From positions 1 through 9,340 of the forward strand of contig CANLGS010000096.1 in assembly GCA_947490035.1 (NCBI GenBank): DNA of 9,340 nt, given 5' to 3'. The notes beneath the pieces were generated by a model, which saw nothing but the letters and a program-made list of their open reading frames with translations, was not told the origin of the DNA and did not search any database. The stretch's first letter is position 1. Every line of letters begins with the position of its first letter. Source of the stretch: Gemmataceae bacterium. Its GTDB lineage: Bacteria; Planctomycetota; Planctomycetia; Gemmatales; Gemmataceae. Both the position numbers and the translations under genes were made by a program. Shown one piece after another: positions 1-7,250 of the stretch.

Positions 1-20
1 CCCCTTCTCCCCTTCTCCTT
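1..20. repeat. Tandem CCCCTTCT polypyrimidine tract downstream of gene 5
   Basis: Two exact 8-base units (1-8, 9-16) and a partial CCTT, continuing as pyrimidine-rich sequence to about 29. On the transcribed strand it is AAGGAGAAGGGGAGAAGGGG, starting 18 bases past the stop of gene 5. It holds several AGGAG/AAGGGG-like cores and could include the ribosome binding site of a gene beyond the window. This is not verifiable here. Confidence 0.4.
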
Positions 21-38
21 GTCTCTTCCGACGACGGC

Positions 39-3000
39 CTACCGCAGCCGTTCCACATACGGGACGACCGGCTTGAACCGCGGGGAGTTGATGTCGAACG
101 CGGGCTGCGGGCCGGCGTATCCGGGGCGCACGTTCGACACGCACGCCCCGCCCCACGCGGTCCGCGTCAGCCCGGACACGCTCACCTGCCCCACCTTCGT
201 CGTCGTATTGAACCCGATCACCGAATCGACGGTCACCACCTGCGCGTCGGCCCCGTACCCGACGACCAGTTGCGTCCCGGGCGTGGGCGGTGGGCCTAGC
301 ACGGTGCCCCGGATCGAAACCAGTTGGCCGTCGGCCGCGACATCCAGCGTCCCGCCGGCGGTGCCCGAGTAGCACTCGAAGGACAGCAGGGTCGCCACCC
401 CGGCCACCGGGCGGGCGGTCGCGGTCAGCGCCGTGAAGAACGGCTGGCTCTGGGCGTGCGGGTCGGGATCGTTCGGGATCGGCTGCGCCTTCAGCGCCAT
501 GTTCGACATGTCCACGATGCCCATGTACTTCTGCCGCATGTCGCCGGGAATCTTGTCGAACACCTCCGCGCCGAACGTCGGCGGGACCGGCCCGGCGTTC
601 GACGGCCAGTTCTTCACCGGGGTCGTCGAGGGCAGCACCTCGAAGTACCCGATGGTGACGTACACCGCGAACGTGTGGCTGGCGGTGGTCAGGTTGCCGA
701 TCACCTTGCGCACCGGCTCGCTCTGTAGGTACGCGTTGCCGCCGGGGACGAACAGGTACGGCGTGCCGCCGGCCCCGCGCAGGATCGTCTGGTCGGTGGT
801 CCCGCCGGCGCCGAAGGCGAACGTGCTGCCGGCCGCGGCGGCCGGCGCGGCCCACGACAGGAACGGCTTGTCCGGCCCGGCGTTCTGGTCGGCCACGCTC
901 GACGTCGGCACCGGCACCTGGTACGAGGCCGTGCCGCTCGCGTCGGGCTTCGCCTGTAGCGGGGTGCGCGAGTTCATCCACGTGTTCCACACCTTCGTGT
1001 TCACGAACGCCTGGTCGAACCCGGTGGGCGAGGCCGCGGGCGCGTCGAACACGCCCTGCGCGACGCGCTGATCCACCATCACGTTCGCGTTCACCTTGCC
1101 GCCGACCCGCCCGCCGTGCGCGATCCGGGCGTCCGTCGATTTCACGGTGAGGTACTCCATCCCACGCGCCAGGCCGTTTTCCAGGTGCCGCCAGCGGGGA
1201 ACGCTCGCCTCGTAGGATACGCCGGGCGCGGCGCCGCTGGCGACGACGAAGTCATTCGTGACCCGGTGCGGGGGGCAGTCGCGAGCGCCGAACACGTCGC
1301 CCAGCGTTTCGAGCGGCCGGTCCATGTGGATCAGCCAATCGAACGGCGTCATGATCGTGTCGTTGAGCGTCGCCGGGGTTCCCGGCGCGAACGTCGTGCC
1401 GGCCGGCTGCCCGCCGTTCCCGTTGTGCCGGCCGAAGGTGTGGTTCGGCTCTCTGGCGTTGACCGCCGTCTGCTTCAGAACCATCGAGGTCGGGAACGTG
1501 TACGTGTTGTACCCGTTCGTGTCGGGGCCGGACGACACCGAACGGCCGGCGTAGGGTTGCACCTTGCCGATGGAGAACCGCTCGTTGGTCGGGTCGTACC
1601 CGTTCAGGTTGGCCTTCACCATCGCCCGCGGGCTGCGATTCGCCCCTTTGACCCCGCCGAGGGTGTGGACCGCGTCGAACGCGGGCACGTGGTCCATCAC
1701 GTCGGTCGTGACGTACGGGTTGGTGGCCGGCGCCGGGGGCAGGTACGGGTTGGCCGCCCGGCGCAGGAGGACGATGTGCCGCTTGAACTCGGCACTGGCG
1801 AGGGCGTTGGTGTTGTTCGGCAGTTTCATCGTGTACCCCATCCCCAGGCTGTTGGGCGCAGGGGTCGGCACAACGGATTCCACCACGTTCTGCGACTGCC
1901 AGGGTCCGTTGTTCGGCTGTGGGTCGGTGGGGCTGAAGTCGTCGCCGCGCTTGGCGGCCGGCGGTCCGACCAGCACGAACCCGTTGGCCGCGAGCGAGCC
2001 GGCCGGCGGACTATAGGCGTTGTTCGCAGCGGTCGTCGTCGGGTTGTGGTTCGGGCCGACGGAGCCGGGCCTCCCCGCGGGCGGGGCCGGGAACATGAAC
2101 ACCGCGTCCGGCGCGCCGTTGCTTAGCTCGAACCCGCCGGCGGTGTTCGACTGGTTGGCGTACAGGTAGTCGTTCTGCACGGTCGCGTTCGCGTCTGCGG
2201 CGTTCGCTGGGAGAATCGTCTGGCGGTGGGCGCGACGGATCTCGATCCGATAGGCCGACAGCGGCACCGAACCGTCGCCCAGGGGCGTGCCGGCGGTGGG
2301 CGTCGTGGTCGGGTTCAACAGTTCGAGCCAAAACCGCACGTGCGCGTCCCCGTTGGGCGCCTGGTTACCATTGCCGGGCGGGTCGGCCGGGTCGTTGACG
2401 ATCTCGCTGTACCCCTCGTTGATGACCAGGCGCGGCTTCTCCACGCCGAACACGACGCGGTCGCCCAGCGCGACCGGGTCGGTCAGATCGACGACGCCAA
2501 CCGCCAGCGGGTTCCACACGAACACGGTACTCACGTCGTCGTTGTCGATGTAGTCCACGAGGTTCACCGCGAGCTGCGCCAGGTAGCGGAGGGCGTCGTA
2601 CTGCGGCGACCCCGGGGCGGCCGTGAAGGAGGTGATGTTACCGGTATTCGGGTCGATGACTGCCGCCGCGCCGAGCGCGGCGACGAGCCGCACGAAGATG
2701 TCCTTGGCGAGTTGCTGCCGGTCGGCGTCGGCCAGGGCCACGTTACCCACGTTCGTCGCGGATAGCGGCATCGTCGTGTCGAGCCGGTAATCGGCCAGCG
2801 GGCGGTTCACGTTCACCGAGCCGAGCGCGGCCTGCGCGTTCACCCACCGGTTGGCGGCCGCGAAGTCGGTGACGGGGCCAAGCCCTTGCGGGGACGGGTA
2901 CGCCGCCGGCGTCGCGAACACGTTCGTCGGCTTGTTCGCGCCGGCGGGCAGCGCCAGCGCGTTGGCGCCGCCGCGGTCCACGAAGTTCGGCGTCAGCATC

Positions 3001-4679
3001 GGCCGCTCGAGGCTGCTGTTGCGCGGGCTGTGCAGGAGGCGCCGGGTGTGCGCCGGGTCGAGCCGGTACGTGCCGGGGTTGGTAGCCGACCGGGTCGCGA
3101 CCGGGGCCGGGTTGTACGGATACTTCAACGCGTCGCCCACGAACGTCTGCATAGGCGGCGACAGTTTCGCCAGGTACGACTGCTTGTACCACTCCGGGGT
3201 GAACGCGTACCGCAGGCTCAACCGCTTCAGGTCGGAGTACGGGGCCACCGGGCTGTTCGGGAAGATGTCGCTGCCCGGCCCGTAGTCGTTCGGGCTGTAC
3301 CCGGCCGGGTGCTGTTTGACCGTCGCGTTGTCGTTCTGGTAACCGCCGAACGGCAGCGGCGTACCGGGCGGCGACTGGAACGACGGGTCGCCGGACGACG
3401 GCAGCCCGAGGATGCTCCCGCCGGAGGGCAACTGAAAGGTGGTCGCCGCGCCGCTGAAGGCGACCGAGGAGTAGTTGGGCAGCGGCTGACCGGTGGTGAA
3501 CGGGTCGTACTGGGCCGACCGGGTCGCGAAGCGGTTCACGATCAGCGCCTGGCGCTCGGCCTCACTCGCCATACCGGGCAGCGGGTCGATTGCCCACGGA
3601 CCGCTGCCGGCGGAGGGCGATTGGATGCCGCCGGTGCCGAGCCGGTTCCCGTGAATGCTGGCGTCGAACACGCCGTCGAGCGCGAGGACCAGCGGGGCCA
3701 CCATCGGCTGCACGATCCGCCCGTCTTCGAGCGTGATCTGCGGCAGCCCGATGTGCATCCACAGGCTGTCGTTCTTCTGCAACCCGACGTGGCCGGGCAG
3801 GTTCTGCACGTCGCCGGTGTACGTCACCACACCGGTGATCGGGTCGGGCGCGTTCGGCGGCACGCGCGGGAACTTCGGGTGTTCGGCCGGGCGCGGCCGC
3901 AGGATGCGGTGTTTGCCGGCCGCGTTCGTCCAGTTGTTGTTCGCCGCCGTCGCGCCGCCGTTCGTCGGATCGAGCGGACCGAACAGCCACGGGCGGTGGA
4001 ACGACGGGACCAGTACCTCGCCGGTGGCCGGGTCGCGCTGGCCGAGGAACAGGTTCTTCAGGTCCGGGTAGGTGTAGCCGGCGTGCTTGCCAATGTAGTT
4101 GCGCCCGGTCGTGCTGCCGGCGAATGGGGGCACCCCGGCGGCGGTGATGGTCCGGCTGCCGGTCCACTCCGCGTCGAGCAGGTACGGCGTCGTCCCGATC
4201 ATCATCAGGGTGTGGTTCACCTGGAGCGCGCGGTCGCCGTAGGGCGAGGCGGTGGGGTCGGCGGGGTCGGTGTGGAAGGTGCCGACGCCGGCCCACGGGA
4301 CGGTCGAGCCGGGCCAGTATGTGGTCGAGAAGTCGTGCCGGCTGCCGTACATGGACCGGGCGATGCTGTGCCCGCGCATGGCGTTGAGCAGCGACGACCC
4401 GCCGTTGCTCGTGCTCGGGTCGTGGTCGTCGAGTTCGTCGTACACGAGCGCGCCGAAGAACCGGTTGGCCGTGTCGGTCGGGTCCGGGGCGAGCCGGGTG
4501 GACGCGGACACGCCGTCCGCGTGCGCCCGCGCCACCGCCTTCTCCTTGATCGCGTACATGATGAACGCCAGCCCGAGCACCATCAGGATGGTGATGAGCG
4601 CGAACATGGTGATCAGGATGGCGGTCCCGCGGCGCGGGGCGCGGCGGCGGGTCGGCGGGTGTGCGAGCGGCCGGAACAT
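39..4679 (-). CDS. Giant GspK/PilX-like pseudopilin, 1546 aa (gene 5)
   Basis: The leader is strongly basic (THE RRRAPRRG run ends at Gly18), followed by TAILITMFALITILMVLGLAF, a membrane helix over about 19-44. Mature +5 is Ile (residue 23), not Glu; lack of Glu+5 is the hallmark of GspK and PilX-type subunits. The ~1500-residue ectodomain is rich in Pro, Ala, Gly, Asn and Thr. Recognisable pieces are MRGHSIARSMYG (101-112), SVNVNRPLADYR (around 620-632), AVNLVDYIDNDDVST (about 705-718, recalling the D-W/Y-I-D-x-D-D of GspK) and GKVNANV (1194-1200, recalling the G-K-I-N-L-N of K-like proteins). Similar motif sets occur, from memory, in large planctomycete pseudopilin-operon proteins and in Verru_Chthon cassette protein A. 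GspK is usually about 330 residues, so this is nearly five times larger, by expansion between motifs rather than obvious internal repeats. Stop TAG at 41-39. The start is set by GGAGA and leader length. Role inferred: tip subunit of a pseudopilus, possibly an adhesin or substrate-contacting protein; no catalytic motif was seen. Confidence 0.85.
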   Translation of the reverse strand: MFRPLAHPPTRRRAPRRGTAILITMFALITILMVLGLAFIMYAIKEKAVARAHADGVSASTRLAPDPTDTANRFFGALVYDELDDHDPSTSNGGSSLLNAMRGHSIARSMYGSRHDFSTTYWPGSTVPWAGVGTFHTDPADPTASPYGDRALQVNHTLMMIGTTPYLLDAEWTGSRTITAAGVPPFAGSTTGRNYIGKHAGYTYPDLKNLFLGQRDPATGEVLVPSFHRPWLFGPLDPTNGGATAANNNWTNAAGKHRILRPRPAEHPKFPRVPPNAPDPITGVVTYTGDVQNLPGHVGLQKNDSLWMHIGLPQITLEDGRIVQPMVAPLVLALDGVFDASIHGNRLGTGGIQSPSAGSGPWAIDPLPGMASEAERQALIVNRFATRSAQYDPFTTGQPLPNYSSVAFSGAATTFQLPSGGSILGLPSSGDPSFQSPPGTPLPFGGYQNDNATVKQHPAGYSPNDYGPGSDIFPNSPVAPYSDLKRLSLRYAFTPEWYKQSYLAKLSPPMQTFVGDALKYPYNPAPVATRSATNPGTYRLDPAHTRRLLHSPRNSSLERPMLTPNFVDRGGANALALPAGANKPTNVFATPAAYPSPQGLGPVTDFAAANRWVNAQAALGSVNVNRPLADYRLDTTMPLSATNVGNVALADADRQQLAKDIFVRLVAALGAAAVIDPNTGNITSFTAAPGSPQYDALRYLAQLAVNLVDYIDNDDVSTVFVWNPLAVGVVDLTDPVALGDRVVFGVEKPRLVINEGYSEIVNDPADPPGNGNQAPNGDAHVRFWLELLNPTTTPTAGTPLGDGSVPLSAYRIEIRRAHRQTILPANAADANATVQNDYLYANQSNTAGGFELSNGAPDAVFMFPAPPAGRPGSVGPNHNPTTTAANNAYSPPAGSLAANGFVLVGPPAAKRGDDFSPTDPQPNNGPWQSQNVVESVVPTPAPNSLGMGYTMKLPNNTNALASAEFKRHIVLLRRAANPYLPPAPATNPYVTTDVMDHVPAFDAVHTLGGVKGANRSPRAMVKANLNGYDPTNERFSIGKVQPYAGRSVSSGPDTNGYNTYTFPTSMVLKQTAVNAREPNHTFGRHNGNGGQPAGTTFAPGTPATLNDTIMTPFDWLIHMDRPLETLGDVFGARDCPPHRVTNDFVVASGAAPGVSYEASVPRWRHLENGLARGMEYLTVKSTDARIAHGGRVGGKVNANVMVDQRVAQGVFDAPAASPTGFDQAFVNTKVWNTWMNSRTPLQAKPDASGTASYQVPVPTSSVADQNAGPDKPFLSWAAPAAAAGSTFAFGAGGTTDQTILRGAGGTPYLFVPGGNAYLQSEPVRKVIGNLTTASHTFAVYVTIGYFEVLPSTTPVKNWPSNAGPVPPTFGAEVFDKIPGDMRQKYMGIVDMSNMALKAQPIPNDPDPHAQSQPFFTALTATARPVAGVATLLSFECYSGTAGGTLDVAADGQLVSIRGTVLGPPPTPGTQLVVGYGADAQVVTVDSVIGFNTTTKVGQVSVSGLTRTAWGGACVSNVRPGYAGPQPAFDINSPRFKPVVPYVERLR

Positions 4680-4687
4680 GGCGGCGG

Positions 4688-4692
4688 TCTCC
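4688..4692 (-). promoter_or_regulatory. Ribosome binding site of gene 5 (GGAGA)
   Basis: GGAGA on the minus strand is 8 bases before the ATG at 4679. It supports this start over in-frame ATGs at 4742 and 4760, which would put the palindromic repeat inside the coding region and lengthen an already complete prepilin leader. Confidence 0.55.
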
Positions 4693-4694
4693 GG

Positions 4695-4714
4695 GCGAGT
4701 GCGAGTGTGCGAGT
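4695..4714. repeat. Three GCGAGT hexamers beside the inverted repeat
   Basis: GCGAGT occurs at 4695-4700, 4701-4706 and 4709-4714, the last overlapping the start of the palindromic repeat by two bases. It is a short low-complexity stretch in the leader of gene 5. No function is evident. Confidence 0.4.
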
Positions 4715-4736
4715 AGTCCTCACGCTCCGCGTGAGG
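4713..4736. repeat. Palindromic repeat, arm 1 of a 24-bp inverted repeat
   Basis: Perfect 24-bp partner of 4810-4833 across a 73-bp spacer. It is itself a hairpin, CCTCACGC (4718-4725), loop TCC, GCGTGAGG (4729-4736), flanked by GTAGT. The two head-to-head copies look like a BIME-type pair of REP elements. The arm lies 20 bases upstream of the ribosome binding site of gene 5. Since the arms are reverse complements, the same peptide PHAEREDY can be read on both strands; this is an artefact and argues against a gene 5 start upstream of it. Confidence 0.85.
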
Positions 4737-4809
4737 GTGCATAACCTTGTATGTCGTCACGGACGCCGACAGACCAAGAGTGGTGAAGCGCGGGGCATCG
4801 GCCCACGAA

Positions 4810-4833
4810 CCTCACGCGGAGCGTGAGGACTAC
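4810..4833. repeat. Palindromic repeat, arm 2 of a 24-bp inverted repeat
   Basis: Exact reverse complement of 4713-4736 over 24 bases. Within the arm, CCTCACGC (4810-4817) and GCGTGAGG (4821-4828) form an 8-bp stem with loop GGA. On the transcribed strand it lies just after the stop of gene 4 and is followed by TTCGTGGG, not a proper T-run, so it is a REP-like hairpin rather than a convincing terminator. Confidence 0.85.
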
Positions 4834-4842
4834 ACTCAAGTT

Positions 4843-6126
4843 CTACAGGTCCACGCGGAGCGTCGTCTGGCGCGAGCCTTTGGTATTCCCGTTCCAGCAC
4901 CGCAGGCGGATCGACACGCCGGTGATCCGCAGCGGCTTCAGCGGCGGGTTCGCCTGCGCGGTGGGCGAGCCGGCGAGGTACTTCGCGTCGGTCCAGTCGC
5001 CCTGGGTCGAGTTGAACGTGTCGAACCCCCCGTCGTAGGGCAGGTTGTCGTACGGGTAATCGGTGTTCAGGACGACGTTGTTCACGCTGTACGGGCGAGG
5101 CCACTCGGTGGACGTGGGGAGGCTCGGGTCGGCCGGCCACGTCACGGGGGAGGCACGCGGGCCGGTGAACTTCACCTCGAACGAGGTCACGTTCGTCAGC
5201 AGCACGTCCTCGCCGATGCGGTACTGCGTGATCGCCGCGCGAGGCGCTCTGGGCGTACCGAGACGGTTGGCCGCGAGCGTGAGGTCGTTCAGGTGTAACA
5301 TCTCGAACTTCGCGGGCGGGCCGGCGACGGTGACGTAGGCCGCCATCACCTCGGGCGGATCGGCCGCCAGCGCCCCGGTGCTGTTCAGCACGTTGCGGTA
5401 CGCGGGCCGGTCGTCGTCGGTCATGGCCGCCAGCCGCTGCCGGCGGATCAATTTGTACTTCGCCGCGCCGCCCTGACTCGTCATCCCGTTGGGGACGAGG
5501 AAATACGCCACCTCGCCCGCGCGGCCGGCGATCGGGTTGCCCAGACTTCCTAACGGCACGTCCGCGGTGAGTATGTCCTGCGGTGCGCCGCCGGGAACGA
5601 TGATCGTGAACTGGAGGTAGTGGTTCCCCGACCGGGACGACGCGAACCCGTCGTTGTCCGAACCCTCGGCGAAGTTCCACGTCGTCGATTTGGTGGAGTC
5701 ATAGGCGAGTATGTTGGTCTGCGTGGCCGGGAGGCTCGACGCGGCGAAGTACCCGGACCGCGGCGGCTTGTACCCGCGCGTCGCGTACCGCGTCGTGGCC
5801 GGGGTGGTGCTCGTGTCCGAGTACGAGTACCACTTCAGGTTCTGGGTGTTCTGGTCGCTCACCTTCCGGCCCAGGTTTGGCTTGCCGTCCTCTTCCAGAA
5901 AGTGGTCGTACTGGAGGTCGCGGCGCAGCACGGCGAGGGCCATCCGCTCCTGGGCCACGAAGTCGCCCTGCGCCTTCGCGTCGCGCACCGTGCCGGTCGC
6001 GATCGACGACGCGGCCACGAGGATGCTCATCAGGATGAGTACGATCACCGTCACCACCATCAACTCGATGAGGGTGAACGCGCGGCGGGCGGGCGCGATT
6101 CGGCGGTTCGGCGTGCGGCAGATCAT
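4843..6126 (-). CDS. GspJ/PilW-like pseudopilin, 427 aa (gene 4)
   Basis: Leader MICRTPNRRIAPARRA (1-16), then FTLIELMVVTVIVLILMSILVAAS with Glu at mature +5 (residue 21) and a membrane helix over about 17-40. The residue before the cleavage point is Ala instead of Gly. After the helix, DFVAQERMALAVLRRDLQYDHFLEEDG (55-81) resembles the helix of GspJ/PilW proteins, which typically carries ..ALxxLRRDLQ... Further family-like pieces are GEVAYFLVPNG (204-214), VLLTNVTSFEVKFTG (308-322) and a C-terminal strand pair LRITGVSIRLRCWN...SRQTTLRVDL (399-427), as in PilW/GspJ domains that end in I-R-L-R and R-Q-T. It is about twice the usual GspJ length. Start chosen from the duplicated leader with GAGGG. 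It lies 80 bp after gene 3 and its TAG (4845-4843) is 10 bases from an inverted-repeat arm. Role inferred: minor pseudopilin of the tip complex. Confidence 0.9.
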   Translation of the reverse strand: MICRTPNRRIAPARRAFTLIELMVVTVIVLILMSILVAASSIATGTVRDAKAQGDFVAQERMALAVLRRDLQYDHFLEEDGKPNLGRKVSDQNTQNLKWYSYSDTSTTPATTRYATRGYKPPRSGYFAASSLPATQTNILAYDSTKSTTWNFAEGSDNDGFASSRSGNHYLQFTIIVPGGAPQDILTADVPLGSLGNPIAGRAGEVAYFLVPNGMTSQGGAAKYKLIRRQRLAAMTDDDRPAYRNVLNSTGALAADPPEVMAAYVTVAGPPAKFEMLHLNDLTLAANRLGTPRAPRAAITQYRIGEDVLLTNVTSFEVKFTGPRASPVTWPADPSLPTSTEWPRPYSVNNVVLNTDYPYDNLPYDGGFDTFNSTQGDWTDAKYLAGSPTAQANPPLKPLRITGVSIRLRCWNGNTKGSRQTTLRVDL

Positions 6127-6156
6127 CGGTCGCCCTCGCGCCGGCACCGGGCGGGG
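6124..6156 (-). repeat. Duplicated translation-initiation region, copy 2 (gene 4)
   Basis: Partner of 7218-7250, with 3 mismatches in 33 bases and the 17 bases up to and including the ATG identical. It contains the GAGGG site and one arm of the leader hairpin. Because of the duplication both upstream frames read ...RGRPM before the real start. Confidence 0.8.
6133..6137 (-). promoter_or_regulatory. Ribosome binding site of gene 4 (GAGGG)
   Basis: GAGGG on the minus strand is 6 bases before the ATG at 6126, the same arrangement as in gene 3. It favours this start over the in-frame ATG at 6147, which would lie inside the hairpin and upstream of the conserved site. Confidence 0.7.
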
Positions 6157-6172
6157 CGAGCCGCGGTGCCGG
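6141..6172. other. Leader hairpin just upstream of the gene 4 ribosome binding site
   Basis: Arms CCGGCACCG (6141-6149) and CGGTGCCGG (6164-6172) make a perfect 9-bp stem around a 14-base GC-rich loop. It occupies the same place relative to the GAGGG site as the hairpin ahead of gene 3, although loop and outer arm sequences differ. It fills about 40% of the 80-bp gap between genes 3 and 4. Confidence 0.55.
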
Positions 6173-6206
6173 AAGGAATCGGGGTTCGGGAATCACTCGA
6201 ACTGCA

Positions 6207-7220
6207 TCACGGGTTGTGGTTGCCGGTCAGCACCGGGCGCTCGAACACCTCGGCGACGCCGGCCAGCACCACGGCCGTCCCGTCGTAGGCGGTAGTCTGA
6301 CCGTCGATCCGCTTGATCGCGGTGTGCAGTTCGATGTCAACGCGCCCGGCACCGTCCTCGATGGCGCTCACGACGCGGTAGAAGTTCGCGTGCCGGATGG
6401 ACGGGGCGGCGGGCGGGTTCACCGTGCCGTCCATGATCCAACTCCCTTTCCGGATGTCGGTCGCCGCCATCACGGGGAGGGAGAGTTGCGTGCTGCCGGG
6501 GGTAAATCTGATGAGAGAGGGGAACGTGGCGTTCGGGAAAACCACCTCGGACCCGGTCGGGTAGAACTGGTGGCGGCGGTTGATGAACACCACGACCTTG
6601 AGGGTGGCGCCAAACCGGTCGCGGTTCGTCGGCCGCTGGATCACGGCCAGCGAGTTGTACCGCAACTCCCGCATATCCACGCCGGGCTTCGGAACCGAGT
6701 CGTCGTCCCACGAGAACCCGTCGGCCTGGCTCCACAGGCGGAGGGCTAACGACGCCGGGTTCGGACTTTCCAGCACGAGCCGCATGTTCCGGCGCGGGAC
6801 GAACGAGGGGGTTGTGCGGGTGCCGTCGCCGACCCAATACTTGTTCGTGCTGCCGCGACCGACCTCGCCCATCGAGTCGAGGAACACCGGGTAACTGGGC
6901 TCATTCGCCCCCGGCTTCGGGAGTCGCGGCGTACTCGGCGTGCCCGTGGCCGAGTGGACGTAGGCGCCGGTGTCCGGGTTGTCCAGCGCGTCCCAGAACG
7001 GCTCGCCGTTGCCGTTGTTCTCGGCCACCTTCTCCCGCCAGTAGGAGCGGACCAGCCCGTCGGTCGCGACGGCGTGCGAGGCCGAGCGGTCGCTGATGAG
7101 CGCGTCGCTCATCTGCTTGGCGCCGAACGGGAACATGGCCATCACGCTGACCAGCCCGATCGCCACGACGAAGATGGCGACCAGAACTTCCGGCATCGTC
7201 ATCCCGGGTCGGCGGGTCAT
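6207..7220 (-). CDS. GspI/PilV-like pseudopilin, 337 aa (gene 3)
   Basis: The leader is only six residues, MTRRPG, followed by MTMPEVLVAIFVVAIGLVSVMAMFPFGA. Mature +5 is Glu (residue 11), and the hydrophobic helix covers about 7-29. The run EVLVAIFVVAIGL is the typical start of PilV/GspI-family minor pilins. Position +1 is Met rather than Phe and +4 is Pro rather than Ile/Leu; I recall the same M-T-x-P-E form from planctomycete pseudopilins. Residues 35-62 (KQMSDALISDRSASHAVATDGL and on) continue the pilin helix. The C-terminal domain contains FSWDDDS (169-175), RYNSLAVIQRP (187-197) and a likely strand LKVVVFINRR (207-216); I do not recognise it beyond the cassette context. It is about 2-3 times the size of a usual GspI. 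Start choice rests on the GAGGG site shared with gene 4. Role inferred: minor pseudopilin partnering the J- and K-like products downstream. Confidence 0.87.
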   Translation of the reverse strand: MTRRPGMTMPEVLVAIFVVAIGLVSVMAMFPFGAKQMSDALISDRSASHAVATDGLVRSYWREKVAENNGNGEPFWDALDNPDTGAYVHSATGTPSTPRLPKPGANEPSYPVFLDSMGEVGRGSTNKYWVGDGTRTTPSFVPRRNMRLVLESPNPASLALRLWSQADGFSWDDDSVPKPGVDMRELRYNSLAVIQRPTNRDRFGATLKVVVFINRRHQFYPTGSEVVFPNATFPSLIRFTPGSTQLSLPVMAATDIRKGSWIMDGTVNPPAAPSIRHANFYRVVSAIEDGAGRVDIELHTAIKRIDGQTTAYDGTAVVLAGVAEVFERPVLTGNHNP

Positions 7221-7250
7221 CGGTCGCCCTCGCGTCGGCAACCGGCGGGG
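7218..7250 (-). repeat. Duplicated translation-initiation region, copy 1 (gene 3)
   Basis: These 33 bases, reading from the ATG back into the leader, match 6124-6156 at 30 of 33 positions without gaps. The 17 bases nearest to and including the start codon (minus strand CGCGAGGGCGACCGATG) are identical. The similarity ends at the ATG: the coding sequences that follow (MTRRPG versus MICRTPN) do not match. The duplicated piece is therefore the ribosome binding site and leader, not a gene duplication remnant. It is strong evidence for both start codons. Confidence 0.8.
7227..7231 (-). promoter_or_regulatory. Ribosome binding site of gene 3 (GAGGG)
   Basis: GAGGG on the minus strand lies 6 bases before the ATG at 7220. 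It decides the start against the longer open frame, which begins inside the hairpin at 7382 and would add 54 residues unlike any prepilin leader. The same motif with the same spacing precedes gene 4. Confidence 0.7.

Noticed and set aside
820..850. GC-rich palindromic stretch (GCCGGCC/GGCCGGC-like)
   Set aside because: It falls within an Ala-rich part of gene 5 (PAAAAG); runs of GCC/GCG/GGC codons produce such palindromes by chance.
1116..2126. 336-residue open frame on the plus strand
   Set aside because: Fully inside gene 5, with a composition dominated by Arg, Val and Gly, no motif and no separate ribosome binding site of note.
4680..4760. Upstream starts of gene 5 at 4742 or 4760
   Set aside because: They would place a palindromic repeat in the coding region. 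The peptide PHAEREDY is also readable from the opposite strand at the other arm, so it is a repeat artefact.
2886..4826. 646-residue open frame on the plus strand
   Set aside because: Antisense to gene 5, Arg/Val/Gly-rich with no recognisable motif, and it runs through the inverted repeat. This is typical of stop-poor antisense frames in GC-rich genes.
6127..6147. Upstream start of gene 4 at 6147
   Set aside because: It would begin inside the leader hairpin and ahead of the conserved GAGGG. The apparent conservation of RGRPM between genes 3 and 4 comes from the duplicated leader DNA.
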